Notes: a model not told the origin generated them from the sequence alone. A stretch of DNA of 64,000 nucleotides from Cunninghamella blakesleeana (GCA_017871115.1 JAFCIZ010000002.1:3679501-3743500); one strand, 5' to 3'; positions 46,752 through 59,944 are shown, counted from the stretch's first letter. Numbers and translations are program-made.

Positions 46752-47613
46752 TTCTTTTTAATTTTTAAAAATTGAAAGAAAGGTAAAATATTTTTTTTTT
46801 TTTTTTTTGAACTTTTTTTTATAAGCCAATTACGGTCACTATTTTTTTAAAGACCGATTTTTTTGTTTGTGTAATTGCTGGTCCATTGCATTAATAACTA
46901 CTTGTCATTTAATTCAAAAAAAAAAAAAGAAAAGATTCATTATATTAACGATAAAAAAGGGCAGAATGTTGATTTTTTTTAAATTTTTATTCATTTATTT
47001 TACACTGCTAAAAATAGTGACCTCTCACTCGATAATGTACTACTACTTTTTTTTATGTTTTTGTGAATTACATTTTTTTTAGAACAAGTAGGTAAAAAAG
47101 GAAATTGACTAACTGAATTGTAGAAATACACAATAAAAATGTATTGACATATTAAATAATAAGTGACCGTTGATATTTTTTTTATTATTCAGCATTTATC
47201 TTAGTTTTGAATTAGAGGCTTACCTAAATATTTAACTACAGTATAAATAGAAACCATTCATTTATAAAAAGCCTTTTTTTTTTTTTGATTTCATATAGCC
47301 TTGATTCACTATTTTTATAAGTTTATACGAAACGTATTTCTTGGATGTAGATAATTTATTATTCTTGCAAAGAAAGGAGAAATGAAAGCGGTGTTTTAAA
47401 ATACCACACACACAGCATAAATTCACTTATTCTTCCAGACCCTTTTTTTTACAATAAAAAAAGTTCCAAATTAAATAAAGTTATGTTTCTCTTTCTTTCT
47501 CTCTCTTTATTTTCTTTTTTTTTTCTTTCCTTTTTGAAGTAGCTATTAATTAATAGAAAAAAGACACATATCATCTTTTTTCCTTCTTTTTTTATTTATT
47601 AGTACAATTGTAT
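46752..47613. promoter_or_regulatory. Divergent intergenic region
   Basis: 862 bp between the zinc-finger and WD40 gene starts. It is T/C-rich before the WD40 start (47480-47600). No gene seen. Confidence 0.5.
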
Positions 47614-48099
47614 ATGGCACAACTTAATAATACTCGAGTGCATCAAAGTTTATTAAATGACCGTTCTTATCATCTTCGTATGCCCTATTTATGTGCTTTA
47701 AATAAATCTTTAGGTTGGCCAATTTTATCTGAAGGATGGAAAGAGTATGTTTTAAAATAATAATCATTATAAATATGTACAAAAAATAATAAAAATAATA
47801 AACAATAAAAGTTTCCTTGTTCTCATTAATTATTTTTTTTCAAAAGGAAATCAAAAGGGCTTCAAACTTATTGTTTACAAGTGAATGAAAATGAAACTTA
47901 TCTAACGTCAATGGCATGTCAAAATGATATCATTGTAATGGGTTCTGGAAATCCACAAGGCAATTTGTATTTTATCAAAGATCAAGCACAAAAGGAAAAC
48001 AATGATCATTCTCTCAAGGTAAAAAAATAATAATTTAAGCTCAATTTTTTATTTTATTGGCTAAATTTTTGAATTTTTGAATTTTTCCTTTTTCTTTCT

Positions 48100-48130
<31 letters not shown>

Positions 48131-51100
48131 CAAGCCTGTTTATCAAACTCGCCTAGATATACCTATTTATTCCCTTGATTGGTCTCAACAGCTTTTATTG
48201 ATTGGCTCTAAACATGGTCTAATACAACTTTATAAAACCGAAAATTTTGAAGATGAAAAGGAGCTTGGCTTAAGTAAAATGAGTGAATACTGTTTTAAAA
48301 CGGTAAACAAACTATTTTTCATTTTTTTTTTTAAATAAAATACATTTTTATCTTTTGTAGTAATTTAGATATATTTTTTTCACCCTTAAATATATATTAA
48401 TGTAGTTACCTGAAACATATGTTTCACAACCTTCAAGTACAGTTTTAAATTCAAAAGTGAAAAAGTTAAGTTTCCATCCAACGTTTAAGGATAAGTTTAA
48501 TACTGATACAACAACGGCAGAGTCCACATTTCTTGCTTGCGCTGGTGATAGTATCAAGATATGGGATATTCATTGTCTTACACATAGTCAACTTACTGTT
48601 CAACCTGATTATCAAGTTCCTTTACAAACCTGTCAATGGTCACCTCTTTCTCCTCACTTGGTAGTAACTGGTGGTGATGCTGGCCATTTACATATTATTG
48701 ATACTCGAGTTAAAGAAAGGCAAGGGATTGTATGGCAAGCTTTTCATGCTCACGCTAGGCCAATTCATGATGCTGCCTTCAATCCTTTTATTCCTTATTG
48801 GCTGGCTTCTGCGGGGTATGATGATTTAGTTCATATTTGGGATTTAAGATCGGTTTCTCATCAACCTGTAGGTAAAATCGATGGTCATCAAGGTCCTATT
48901 ACTTCTGTAAGAAATAAGATAAAATAAACATTCAATAAAGAAAGGAAAGGATAACAGAAAAACGAACGTATTTTTTATTTTATTTTTCAACCATTTTTTA
49001 TTCTTCTATATAGGTTACATGGGGAAATATGAGACCTGAACAATTGTCTACAACTTCAGTGGATGGTACATATCGTATGTGGAGTTTATCAACAAAACAA
49101 ATGCCTTTATGGGATACATCAGATTCAATAAATAATGATAATGATATGAATAATGACTACAATATGGATTATAATGCTATGTCATTCAATGATCATAAAC
49201 AGAATAGTAATAATAAAAAGAACGATGGTAGTAAAGGAAGGAAAAAGAAATTAAATTACGATTTAAATCAAGAAGAAAATTGGTGGGCAAGTATTATCGA
49301 ACCCGAAGCCATGTTGAATGATGATCAGTTTGTTTTGGATATCCTTGAAGAAAAAGAGTATAATACTAGTCGTGATGATAATAAAATGATTCCTGTAGGT
49401 GCTTTGGGGATGGGCGAATGGGGTAAAATGATTGTTGGTCAAACCAATGATCCTACATCATATCAAAAAAGTAAAGGTTCTGTTATTCAAGGTAAATGAT
49501 ATGAAGCAAATAAAACGAAAATAAAAACAAGATATTATATGAATAAATAAGCGAAAAAAAAAAAAAAATGATAATAATAACAGTATTCATATTTTTATTT
49601 TTTATTTTAAAGCTTTGGTATCTAAAACTAAACCTGGTGTTTTTTATTGCGCTACAAGATATGGTCAATTATGTTCACAAAAATTCAAGTATTCTAATAA
49701 CTGCAAACTAGATATGATTCAAAGGTAAAAAGATTCATAATATACATAAATATTTATTATTAAAAAAGCTAATTAATTAATTTTATTAATTTAATTTTTA
49801 TTAGGTATTATCACCATGAAGATCCTTTGTATTATGAAATTGACTTGGCAATTTACAATAGACAAATTGAATTAGCGAAAAGTTTAATTAATAGTTTAAA
49901 AGTATTACCTGTTTTAAATGACACCCAGAAAAGGTAAATAGATAAATACAATCGATCTCAAGTGGAAGAGTTATACTATGTATTTTTTTCTTTTTTAAAA
50001 AAAAAACAAGGTTAAACTTATTTAAATAATTCGATATTTCTCTATTTATTTATAAAGTTTTCGTGATGAACAAATAGAAAAATTTAACGATAGTCTCAAA
50101 GTACTACCACCTATTCTACCTGAAAGCTGGAACTTTAATTCGATTCCGGATTCAAATGATAAACGCGTTTTAAAAAGATTATGGACTAAAGTTGATAAAT
50201 GGGAGTGCGCTGTAGAAACTTTTAAAAAGGATTTGGCTTATTGGCAATATAGATTTCCTCCAGGGTGTGACCAAATTTATAATATTCCTGTAAGTTAGTT
50301 ATTATAATTCTAAAATAGGGTATATGCTATTTAGAAAATTATTTTAAAAAAAGAAAGAGTTCGCTCTATTTATTAGTATTTTTATCTTCTATTCATTTAT
50401 TTTTATTACCGTTAGCTGGACACTAAGGATCAACTTTTATCAAGTGATAGTATATCAATCGAATCAAATGACTACTTTGAACCATTTACACCTGTAGATG
50501 CAATTTATGATGACAACCATGATAAAAAAACTCCAGACGATAATCCATATTTTGATCCATTAATGAACAAAGAAGATTTGAACCAAGGAGTATATATAGA
50601 ACCAAGAGAATCTATATCAACTCCTATTTCACCCGTTTCAGCTACTATGATAGATAATCAGCACCATAATGAAGGTATTCATGTACATACAAGGAAGCGG
50701 TCTAATACCATTGGTTCTAATTTTAAACAAAAATTGACATTATCAAGAACTGGTTCGCTTCGTAGTTTAAGTAAAAGAATAAGTAGTGGATTGGAATCAC
50801 CTAAATCAGCTTCCTCTTTTGAATTACATCATTATCGGTCTAGTAATCCCTCCTCACCTTTGAAAAACAAGCCAAGTCTTTTATTAAATAATTCAATAAA
50901 AAAGTCAGCGTCTAGTTCAAATATAGACGACATTATTATTCGATCACGTCAAATCAATGATTATGATAATATAGATATTGATGATAATGTATCTAAATCA
51001 CCTAGATCCCCTATGTCTATGTTATCGCCTAGTAGCTCTATACGAAGGTTAAAGAAAAAAATGAATGGTGGATCACCTACTGGTATGGTTATCTCATCAC

Positions 51101-51828
51101 CTGTAATCACTTCAAATAACAATGATTATATTGGAATTCAATTAATTGATCATAAGGTGGATACAAATAATCAAGAAGAAATTGAAAATCAAGAAAATGA
51201 AGACGATGATACAAGTTCAGTATCCTCTCCACCACCTACGATCAATACAAAAAGGCATATCGTTTCAGTATTACCAACAACACCAGAGGCAGCGAATATA
51301 AATTCAATGGATGCAACAAGACCATCAATAATATCATCATCTAGTACACCAGAAATTGTTGACGATAATAAAAATAAGAAATCTAATAGAACTGCAAGGC
51401 CAACTAGTACACCAGAAATCAACCGAAAACGAACTACTCTACTTGGACCTACATCCCCAACTCATTTGCAAACTGTAAATGAAGATTATAACAACAGCAA
51501 TAATAAAAATAATCATGAAAATGAAAGTAGCATACATAATTCACACCATTCGCATCATCTTCATCAACATCATGGACTTTCACGTACTAAATCCGGTCTA
51601 TTCCATCATCCTTCATCTGTACTTTTGGCTCCGGCTAAATCAATCAAACGTGCCTTTTCTAAAAGGGCAAAAAAGAAAGAAAGGGAATCCATGAATTCAA
51701 ATTTATCAAAAGATAGTAATGCATCCGGATCATCATATAATGAACATCACCATGAGAATATCACCTCAGAAATTCATATTACACCCGAGTTAGATAAATC
51801 TCAATCAAAACGCGCTATGAATTTATAA
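47614..51828 (+). CDS. WD40-repeat protein with long disordered C-terminal tail, 1111 aa
   Basis: Nine exons: 47614-47744, 47847-48018, 48135-48302, 48406-48906, 49014-49491, 49613-49724, 49805-49933, 50058-50289 and 50416-51828; all junctions are in frame. Residues about 1-400 form a beta-propeller: LACAGDSIKIWDIHC, LVVTGGDAGHLHIIDTRVKE, HARPIHDAAFNPFIPYWLAS then AGYDDLVHIWDLRS, and TTSVDGTYRMWSLS. A helical part follows (HHEDPLYYEIDLAIYNRQIE, LPPILPESWNF). The last exon encodes about 470 residues rich in Ser, Pro, Asn and basic clusters, with patches such as SRTGSLRSLSKR, twice STPEI, and KSIKRAFSKRAKKK. It is probably a scaffold. I cannot place it in a named WD40 family; joining of the tail rests on the continuous reading frame. 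Confidence 0.85.
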
Positions 51829-51962
51829 ATTATACTTTATTTATCAATTTAATATAGTTTATTTATTCTTTTATTTTTTTAAAATAATAGTAATACGTTT
51901 TTTTCATTTTAATTAATTTATTAAGATAAAAAAATAAAATAAAATAAAACTTTATTCTGATA

Positions 51963-53192
51963 TTATTCTTTTTTTGTTTTAAAAGCAAAAACTGTTTTGC
52001 TTGCATAAACATCATTTTCTTTTAAAAGTACTGAAGATCGCCAGTGTGGTTTATTAGGAGCATCCGGGAATCGACTGCTTTCCAAACAAAAGCCAGCATG
52101 AGGACCAATAGGTACTTGATCTTGTGATTTTTTAGAAGTGATATGATTTGATTCAATCCAATTACCCGTATAAAATTGAAAGCAAGGTTCTGTTGTAGAA
52201 AAAGTCAATTCAATACCTGTTTCTGGACTCGTTGCTACTAGAGCTTGTTGTAATGGCAAATCAGCTGTGTTGGGTTTTAATTGATGATGCAAAATATATG
52301 GATAATCATACCCTCTTGTTACTTTTAGTTCATCAATTCTTTTACCAATGGTTGTACCTGCTAATTCACCCTTTTTTTTTAAAAAAATAAAAAAGAAAAA
52401 TAAAAAAGATGTATATTTTTGTTGTTGTTAGAAACGATGCATATATATATTCTATTTTTATTTTATTATTTTTATACTATTGTTTTTTATTCTTACAGTA
52501 AAATCCATACAGGGGTGATCTTTTAAAGAAGCTTCGTTACCAGTAGGTAGATTATGTTCATCCAATTCTAAAAAGGATTTAATGTGATCTGACATAGAAA
52601 TGGTAGTATTTAAAACAGTAGGATTTAAGGCAACACCCGATAAATTAAAATAAGTATGATTAGTTAAATTAGCAATGGTAGATGTTGAAGTAGTTGCATA
52701 ATAGTCGATGGTAAGGGTATCATCATGATGAACGCTATAAGTCACTTGGGTTTTTAATGTACCAGGATAACCTTGATCACCATCCAAAGAAATGTATGTT
52801 AATCGAATAGAAGCGGGGCGTTGTTCAGATACAACTTCCACATCCCATAATTGTTTATCAAAACCCTTTTCACCACCATGGAGAGCGTTGGGACCATTAT
52901 TAACTAAAAGTGAGTACTCTTCTCCATCTAAAGTAAACTTCCCATTTCCAATCCTGTTTGCATATCTTCCAATAATAGCACCAAAATATGGATTGTGGGG
53001 TGATTGATAGGATTCATAATCATCGAAACCTAAAACAACATCTCGTATATGGCCATTCTTATCAGGTGTTAAAATATGCGTAATAATCCCTCCATAGTTC
53101 AATATCATCACAGCTAATGTTTTGCTTTCATTCACTAATGTGTATTGATCTATTGGTGGGTCTCTTGATAAATTTAATTTGGTTACAGCCAT
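51963..53192 (-). CDS. Aldose 1-epimerase (galactose mutarotase)
   Basis: Exons (minus strand) 52497-53192 and 51963-52370 encode 367 aa. It interconverts alpha- and beta-hexoses in the cytosol and feeds the Leloir pathway. Family motifs: LVNESKTLAVMILNYGGIIT, DVVLGFDDYESY, PYFGAIIGRYANRIGNGKFT, NNGPNALHGGEKGFDKQLWD, the catalytic His in NLTNHTYFNLSG, and the C-terminal GPHAGFCLESSRFPDAPNKP with the catalytic Glu. The single intron carries a T/A hairpin-like tract next to its acceptor. The stop lies 134 bp from the WD40 gene stop. Confidence 0.96.
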
Positions 53193-53680
53193 TATTTTAC
53201 AACTACAAAAGAAAAAAGTATGATAGAAAAAGAAAAGTAAAAGAAATGGGAAAAAATAAATACGAATAAAAATAAAATGAAATTCAAACCCCGGTTCATG
53301 CTCTATTTTTTTTCCAGACTAAAATATAAAAATACCTTTTTTTCCCGCTGCTTACGTGATATTCGTTATTTTTTTAAAAAATATTATTATAATAATCTTT
53401 TTTTTACTGAAAATTCAAATTATTATTTACTAAAGTAAAAAGCTTTAAACTATTTTCCTTAAATCTACTGAAAAAAAAATATTATATAAATATATATTAT
53501 AAATTTTTTTTTTAAAAGGACACGGTAGTTTTTTTACCGTACTTTGAAACTCAGTGGTTATTTTTTTTAAAAAGGACTATTTTCAAAAAAATACCATTCC
53601 TTTCTTTTTTACTCCCATATATTTACATAATAATATTATTATTCAATTTTTTATATTAAATAATAACAATAATAATAAAA
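53193..53680. promoter_or_regulatory. Divergent intergenic region
   Basis: 488 bp between the galactose mutarotase start and the membrane-protein start. AT-rich; no clear site and no gene. Confidence 0.5.
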
Positions 53681-54877
53681 ATGAAGTCAGAATCTATTAA
53701 GCGTACAGCTTTTGTATTATTCAGTGTACTATTTGGATTAATATCACGGCAATGGATAGTTTCTGGTATAGATGCAACTGGATCACATTTGTATAAAACA
53801 TGTCATCGATCACCTATTGTTTTTACGCATTATGCACCACTTGATGGGTTTTTATGTATTTTAAAGGTATTTTTCCGACGAGCTATGGATGACTATATGG
53901 GTTTACATATAACACGTGTTATTTTGGGCTTATTTGGTACAGTTCAAGTGATAATGGCTTTGGAAGGTTCACGTAATGGCTATACTAAATGGTATCATAT
54001 TACTTCTTGGATCATGTTTTGGGGTATGGCGGCCAATGTATTTACTATTGCAGTGATATCTTCTATATGCTGGGTTCCTTTACTTGTCCTCTCGTCCCAT
54101 TCCTTTCTTTCACAAACACAGCAACTCGGTAAAAATAATCCTCAGCAAGATCAATTAGTACCCGTTATGATTCATCCTTCACGTGTTTTCGCTATCTTTT
54201 ACTCTATTTTGATCACATACGGTTTACCTTCTTTATTTATGACTACATCCATGATTGCATCTCCTTCCACTTGGCTATCTGATCAGATCATTGTCTTTTG
54301 GCAATTTGCTCCTATATTTTATCATTTGCTTTACCTTCTCTTAACAATGATTTTTAACAAGAGCTCCTTTTTGAAACCTTATTTCTATGATCAACGTGTT
54401 CAACCTTTACATGATAAAACAGAAAAAGAAGATGAAGATGTCAATGGGCCCAATCAAGTTAGGCAGCGGGTACGTATGGTTCAGAGTAAAGCTGCCGTTG
54501 AAAAAGTTTATCTTTTATTAGCCAGCATAAATTTATTCATTTATTATGGCAGCTTTTTTAAAGCTCAGTCGGATGGTGTTTATGTCAAGGATAGTTTGAT
54601 CTTGTTATTTTTGAAACAGATACCTGTCATGGGATTGAATGAAACTCAAATTGCTCAATTCTTATCTGCTCATGTCTTATTATTGGATTTACTTGTTACT
54701 ACCGTAACATTTTCTGTATGGGCTCTTTATGAAGATGGCTTTTATGCTTTCCTATTTGTCTCCTTAGGAAATTTTATTTTAGGTCCTGGTGCTTCAATTG
54801 CTCTTTATGCTGCTTATCGTGAACTTCGTATTCAAAATCCTGAAAATCTTAAACTTCGACTTAAGAAACAGAATTAA
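53681..54877 (+). CDS. Polytopic membrane protein of unknown family, 398 aa
   Basis: Intronless, unlike nearly all neighbours. About eight hydrophobic segments are visible, for example TAFVLFSVLFGLISRQWIV, ITRVILGLFGTVQVIMAL, VFAIFYSILITYGLPSLFM, FAPIFYHLLYLLLTMIF, VYLLLASINLFIYYGSFF, LLLDLLVTTVTFSVWALY and FLFVSLGNFILGPGASIALY. A hydrophilic loop (residues about 240-270) carries KTEKEDEDVNGPNQVRQRVR. I recognise no family signature. Codon use and the start context (AATAAAAATGAAG) look like a normal nuclear gene. Lack of introns could reflect a retro-copy or a young gene. Confidence 0.85.
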   Translation: MKSESIKRTAFVLFSVLFGLISRQWIVSGIDATGSHLYKTCHRSPIVFTHYAPLDGFLCILKVFFRRAMDDYMGLHITRVILGLFGTVQVIMALEGSRNGYTKWYHITSWIMFWGMAANVFTIAVISSICWVPLLVLSSHSFLSQTQQLGKNNPQQDQLVPVMIHPSRVFAIFYSILITYGLPSLFMTTSMIASPSTWLSDQIIVFWQFAPIFYHLLYLLLTMIFNKSSFLKPYFYDQRVQPLHDKTEKEDEDVNGPNQVRQRVRMVQSKAAVEKVYLLLASINLFIYYGSFFKAQSDGVYVKDSLILLFLKQIPVMGLNETQIAQFLSAHVLLLDLLVTTVTFSVWALYEDGFYAFLFVSLGNFILGPGASIALYAAYRELRIQNPENLKLRLKKQN

Positions 54878-55588
54878 ATAATCATCAGCAATAGCAACAA
54901 GGATATTAACAAAAAAAAAAAAACACATACACACACACATATATATATATATAATGATCATTTTTTAATCCATTAAAAAAAAAAAACAAAAGAAAAGATA
55001 AATAAATATCTTATATATTTTAATAAAGTGATAAATTTTTTATTGAAGATGTTGGTTTTTTAATAAAGATATACATATTTTTATATATTAAAAACAAATG
55101 AATATATTAGCATTAAATGTATTGACTATAGTGCTCCACAAGTTGGAGAAGAACTATAATATATATATATACTGATTACTATTGTTTTTGACCTGATAAA
55201 TTAGGTCAAAAAACAGAGTTAAGTGTAATAATAGTATTTTGGCTCTAGTGTTTTATAATATAGACGTATATAATTTTCTACAAAAAAACTTATATAAGCA
55301 TTATTAATAATACTTGAAGATATATAAATCTATATACACACACATATATATATATATATATATTAATAAAAGTGATATAAACTTATATTTTAAAAAATGT
55401 CTATATTTGTAATTAACTGATTATTTAATATAAAAAAGCAAAAAGAAGTAAAGAGCAAATCTGATAAGTCTCAAAAGCTGGGGGTGGTAGATAACTGAGA
55501 TTAAATTTTATCTTTTATATAAAAAAATTCTTCATATGTTATAAATGCTCTTTTTCTTTTTCTTGGTTTTTATAATATAAAATAAAGC
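54878..55588. other. AT-rich spacer
   Basis: 711 bp with CA/TA microsatellites (54924-54951, 55335-55362) and no gene recognised. Confidence 0.6.
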
Positions 55589-56249
55589 ATGTCTTTGGAT
55601 CTTATTTTTTTACTTGTAAGTACCATTTATTACTTTTTATTTTTATTTAAAAAATGGGGAAAAGGAAAGAGAAATGCCTACTAAATCTTTATATATTATT
55701 GTACATATATATTATTATTATTATTGTTTTATTTCTTCTCCTTTAGCATACAGCAATTGAAGGAATATTTGGTTTGCAGTTAATATTTTTTCCAAAAACT
55801 ATTTTCTTTTTATCAATAGCAGATGACTATGCACAATTTATAGCTGGTGGATATGGTGCGGCATTAATAGGATCTGCAGTAACAAGTGCTTTTGCTTTTG
55901 GATTGCCAAGCATGTTACCTTGTAAACGAGCAGCAGGTAATAATTCTAGGAAAAATAAATAAAGAATAGTTATGGTTTATAAATATAAGATAGGTTATTT
56001 ATTGGATATATGTATTATGTTTACTTGTGTTTTTTATTAGCTCTCGGCTTTATGGTATATCACGCTCTTTTTTCTTTATTTGCTTTTCAAACTCGTACAC
56101 AAGGTCCATTAAAAACAACTGAAGCTTGGACTTTAACTATTATACACCTTACATTATTTTTCTTATTTTATGCCTGGTATAAAATTACTGGAGAACAAGT
56201 TCGAAAATTTATTAAACAAAATAAGGATAAATCTTCCTCTTCTCATTAA
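55589..56249 (+). CDS. Small four-span membrane protein, 141 aa
   Basis: Exons 55589-55615 (27 bp), 55747-55936 and 56041-56249. Four hydrophobic segments: LIFLLHTAIEGIFGLQLIFF, the Gly/Ala-rich AGGYGAALIGSAVTSAFAFG, FMVYHALFSLFAFQ and LTIIHLTLFFLFYAWYKI. The C-terminus is basic and Ser-rich. The order of segments and the acidic residues near the first (AIEGIF) resemble small fungal integral membrane proteins of unknown function. The first exon is short, but it gives a sensible start and an in-frame GT-AG junction. Confidence 0.78.
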
Positions 56250-56465
56250 TGAATGCATTTACATATATATATATATATAATGACATGATTTTTTTTATTA
56301 TAATTTTTAATACATATCTTTTTATCCTTTTTTTTTTGTGTTGTTGTATTTATAATAAATAATAATAATAAAGTAGTAAAATAACTTACATATAAATAAC
56401 GAATAAATGACTAAAATATTGATCAACAAATAATAACATCTTTAATATATTAGTTTCTACATATT

Positions 56466-58253
56466 TTAGAATTGAAGTTTTGATTTTCCATTGGGTATGA
56501 ATGTCCAGATTACTATAAACAAAATAAATAAGGTTATTAAAAAATTAATGAATTTATATATATTAAAAAATAAAATAAAATAAAATAAATAGTACCTTGC
56601 ATAATTACAGCACACGTAAACCAAGCTAATGGCATATATAAAATTCCAATGAATTCTATTGAATAGAAAATGTAAAAGAAAGTTCTATCATTTAGTACAA
56701 CTATTATCACTTTTTATTATTATTTATAGTTTTTATCATGCATTTTTTATTTATTTTACCTGCAATCTGACCAAGTAAAAAAGGGAAAAGTGCACCACCA
56801 CCAGCGCCAAATGCAGACATAAAACCAATTGCAGTAGGATGCATTTTTCTTGGAAGTACTTTTGAAGCTAAAGATACACATGAGGGAAAGAAAGGGCCAA
56901 TAAAAAACCCAACCAAGACAATACCTATAAACGAATAGAATGAAAAAAAAAAAAGATAATTATGATGACTATTAAAGTTGACTGAATTATAAAGCTATAT
57001 ATATAATCAATAACTTACAAACACAATTAACCCATAAAATGGGAACAACCCAAGTTGTAATAAGTAAAGCAGCAGCAATGGTAGTAAATAAAGAAATCAT
57101 AGGCTTTTCACCATATCTACCTGTAAACCAACCCAAGACCAAACGACCTACTGCAAGGCCAGTCCAATAACCAGAAACAACTCGGCCCATTGTAATAGGG
57201 TCACCATGTAAACCATCTTTTAAATAAGTATAACTCCATCCACCAACACATACTTCTACACCAGCATAAGTGAGAATATAAAGAGCACCAAGTAAAGTCA
57301 TACGATTAAAAATAGCTTTACGACGAATAGTAGCATCGTCATCATTATTATCTTCTTCTTCTTCATTTTCTTTTTTATGATCTTCATCAAAATTCACATT
57401 TTTAAATCCAATAGTAATGAGAATAAAATTGATCATAGCTATACATAATAAAAAGATATAGATCCCTTTCCAAGAAAGGTTATTTGCTAATAACCAAGTA
57501 CCAATCAAAGGGCTTATTAAAGCACCGATACCATAAAATGCTAGAGAAATATTTTAAAATAAGAAAAAAGAAGGATATGGGTATGATTATCATTTTCATT
57601 CATATATTATCATTATTATTACTAGCTCTTTAGATATATATATTACCATGAAGAATATTTAATAAAAGGGTAGAGGAAGGTAAATTGGCAATATAAACAT
57701 TAATGGAAGCATTCATCCAACCTAAAGCACTACCTTGAATTACCATAGCACAACACATAATAGGAAAAGCCCAACCTTGATATAAAATAAGATAAGCAAT
57801 AGTGATAGCTGTAGCACCTAAATAAATTGTTCTTAATTGTCCCAATTGATGTACTAAATAGCCATTGCATGTAGCTGCAGTAAAAAAACCAAGACAATTA
57901 CATAAGAATAATATAGAAACAGTGCCATTTGAAATATCATAGTATTCTCTTAATCTTGGAATGATCTAAATAAATTAAGAAATAAGAATAAGAATAAGGT
58001 TAAAGATAAACCCCCCTTTTTATCTTTTTTCTTTTTGTATATCCTTGTCCGTTTAAAAAAAAGTACTCTATGTTGTACTTACAATTCCAAGGTTGCCATC
58101 ATTTAAACCAGCAATGAGAGCAAGAAAGTTTGAAGATATAATAGGAGCAATAAAAGGTTTCAAATCTTTTATTGTTGATTTAGTAGATTGTTGAGTCAAG
58201 TTAGCTTCCTCTAACAAAGGCGTTTGTTCATTCCTATCTTGACTATTCGTCAT
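56466..58253 (-). CDS. MFS transporter, FucP/BSC6-like
   Basis: Six exons (minus strand): 58083-58253, 57647-57965, 57019-57540, 56760-56924, 56596-56655 and 56466-56512, giving 427 aa. It starts MTNSQDRNEQTPLLEEANL; the LL motif in an acidic tail suggests sorting to an endosome or vacuole. Twelve spans are expected, with ALIAGLNDGNLG-IIPRLREYY, LCNCLGFFTAATCNGYLVHQ, GSALGWMNASINVYIANL, the central acidic loop DEDHKKENEEEEDNNDDD, and SGYWTGLAVGRLVLGWFTGR. This matches fungal MFS members related to Bsc6 and bacterial fucose permease (from memory). The substrate is unknown. The last exon codes for only 15 residues. Confidence 0.92.
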
Positions 58254-58773
58254 TATTTATTATTATTAAAAAATAAAGTTAAATAAAAGAAAAAGGAAGA
58301 AAGGGAAAAAAAAAATTTTAGTCCCTGAAAAAAGCTATAATTTATATACAAACTAAAAAAAGTTAGCGGAGATGAAAAATTAATTATGGGGAATGATAAT
58401 GCAGAGGGAATGGATTATGTAATAAGCTTTGAAACGTTTTATTTGGATCTTTGTACTTCATTGATACCCTTTTTTACATTATAGGTAGAAGAATGGTAAA
58501 TGTGTCCATGCATACTTTTTTAAAATTTTCTTTGTACTCTCCAAATTTTTATTCAATTTAAAAGGGAAGTAGCAATTTGTTATTTAACTAAAACTCTTTA
58601 TCAGTAAATAATCCTCGTTAAAATAAGATTATAGTTATTTCTTACAATAACTCATAATTTAAAATAATTATAGTAATTATAATAATATATATAAGTGGTA
58701 TTAAAGATTTAAAGATTTGAACATATAATCACCTTTATCAATTATATCCTGATTTATTTTATTTATTTATTAA
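58254..58773. other. AT-rich spacer
   Basis: 520 bp between the MFS start and the Utp30-like stop, both on the minus strand. No gene recognised. Confidence 0.6.
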
Positions 58774-59944
58774 TCACTTTTCTTCCTGTTCTTCTTCTTC
58801 TTCTTCTTCTTCATCATCATCATTAACATAATCATATAGAGGTAAGCTAGTCGAGTTGGACGTTTTAATATGCAATGATCGTAAGTTATCTACACCTCCA
58901 GTTAATTCAGTCACAATAGTTTGGATGGATCCCATTATATTATCATAAGCTTGATTTTCAGTTAATTCTGTTGTTGCAATTTTAATACCACTAGATATAT
59001 ACATATATGCGATGTGTACAAGAAATGATATAAAAGTAAGTGTATGCTCGATTTTTTAAATAATTATCATTGTCATTATCATAGTTATTGTATAAACTTA
59101 CTAACAATCCCCTTTTTTAAAATTCATATAAGTCGAATAAATGGTATTTAATACTTGTTTTTGAATGTCTGTTCCATTAATGTTAATATAGATTGGTTCA
59201 CTTTCAAAAGTTGAATTCCATAAATATATAAATAGAATAATCAATATACTATATATAGTTATTCTTATTTAATGAAATGCTTATATTTATTTATATATTA
59301 CCGTCGGTTTATATAAAATTCTTTCCCTAGTACTTTTGGTAAAATGGTTTTTAAACGTCGATCAGCTAAAAAGATATCATAATGGTCTAATAATTCCTTT
59401 TTTGCTGACTTTGTACTATGATCTTTCTTTAGTTTGGTGATCCCAATGACTTTATGGATTCCTTTGACTTTTTGCGAGGTTAGTAAATCTTTATATGTTT
59501 GTTGGGGGTCTTTTGTTATTAAACAACGTCGTGTTCCAACTGTTTGTATAGGGTGCTTTATTGGTCTATTAGCAATAATTATAATAATCATAATAATATA
59601 TTTAAACTTGTAAGTCTTCCAATACATGTATAATACATATCTATATCTACTCTTTATTCATCTTTTTATTATTATCTATAAAGCATTTACATTAATACGG
59701 GTCTATCTCTTGTAAGCAGAATTTGATTCATAGTTGCTACCATAAGCCATACTGTTTCTACTTTTTCGCTTGGATGCTTTTTAATATAATTATAAAGAGT
59801 TCTAACTGAACGACGTATCTATTGCAAAACAGTAATAATAATATGCTTATTTTATTTAATAATAAGATTCGATATAAAATAAATATATCAATAGTAATAA
59901 TATATATTATTTACTTTATGCTTATCTAAATCTAAACTTGACAT
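58774..59944 (-). CDS. Ribosomal L1-domain protein (Utp30/Cic1/RSL1D1-like)
   Basis: Five exons (minus strand): 59915-59944, 59691-59818, 59302-59565, 59102-59200 and 58774-58990, giving 245 aa (yeast Utp30 about 274). The L1 fold is seen as PVLIPIKHPIQTV, CLITKDPQQTYKDLL, GITKLKKDHSTKSAKKELLD, HYDIFLADRRLKTILPKVLG then KEFYINRREPIYINI, and CYGIKIATTELTENQAYDNI. It ends in an Asp/Glu-rich tail. Relatives work in the nucleolus on small- or large-subunit pre-ribosomes. The Ile at the second junction (AT + A) restores the conserved IPIKHP, which supports the splice choice. Head-to-head with RPB8, 185 bp apart. Confidence 0.92.

Noticed and set aside
51189..51422. Minus-strand ORF within the WD40 gene tail
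   Set aside because: Antisense to an open coding exon; composition mirrors the Ser/Asp-rich plus-strand frame.
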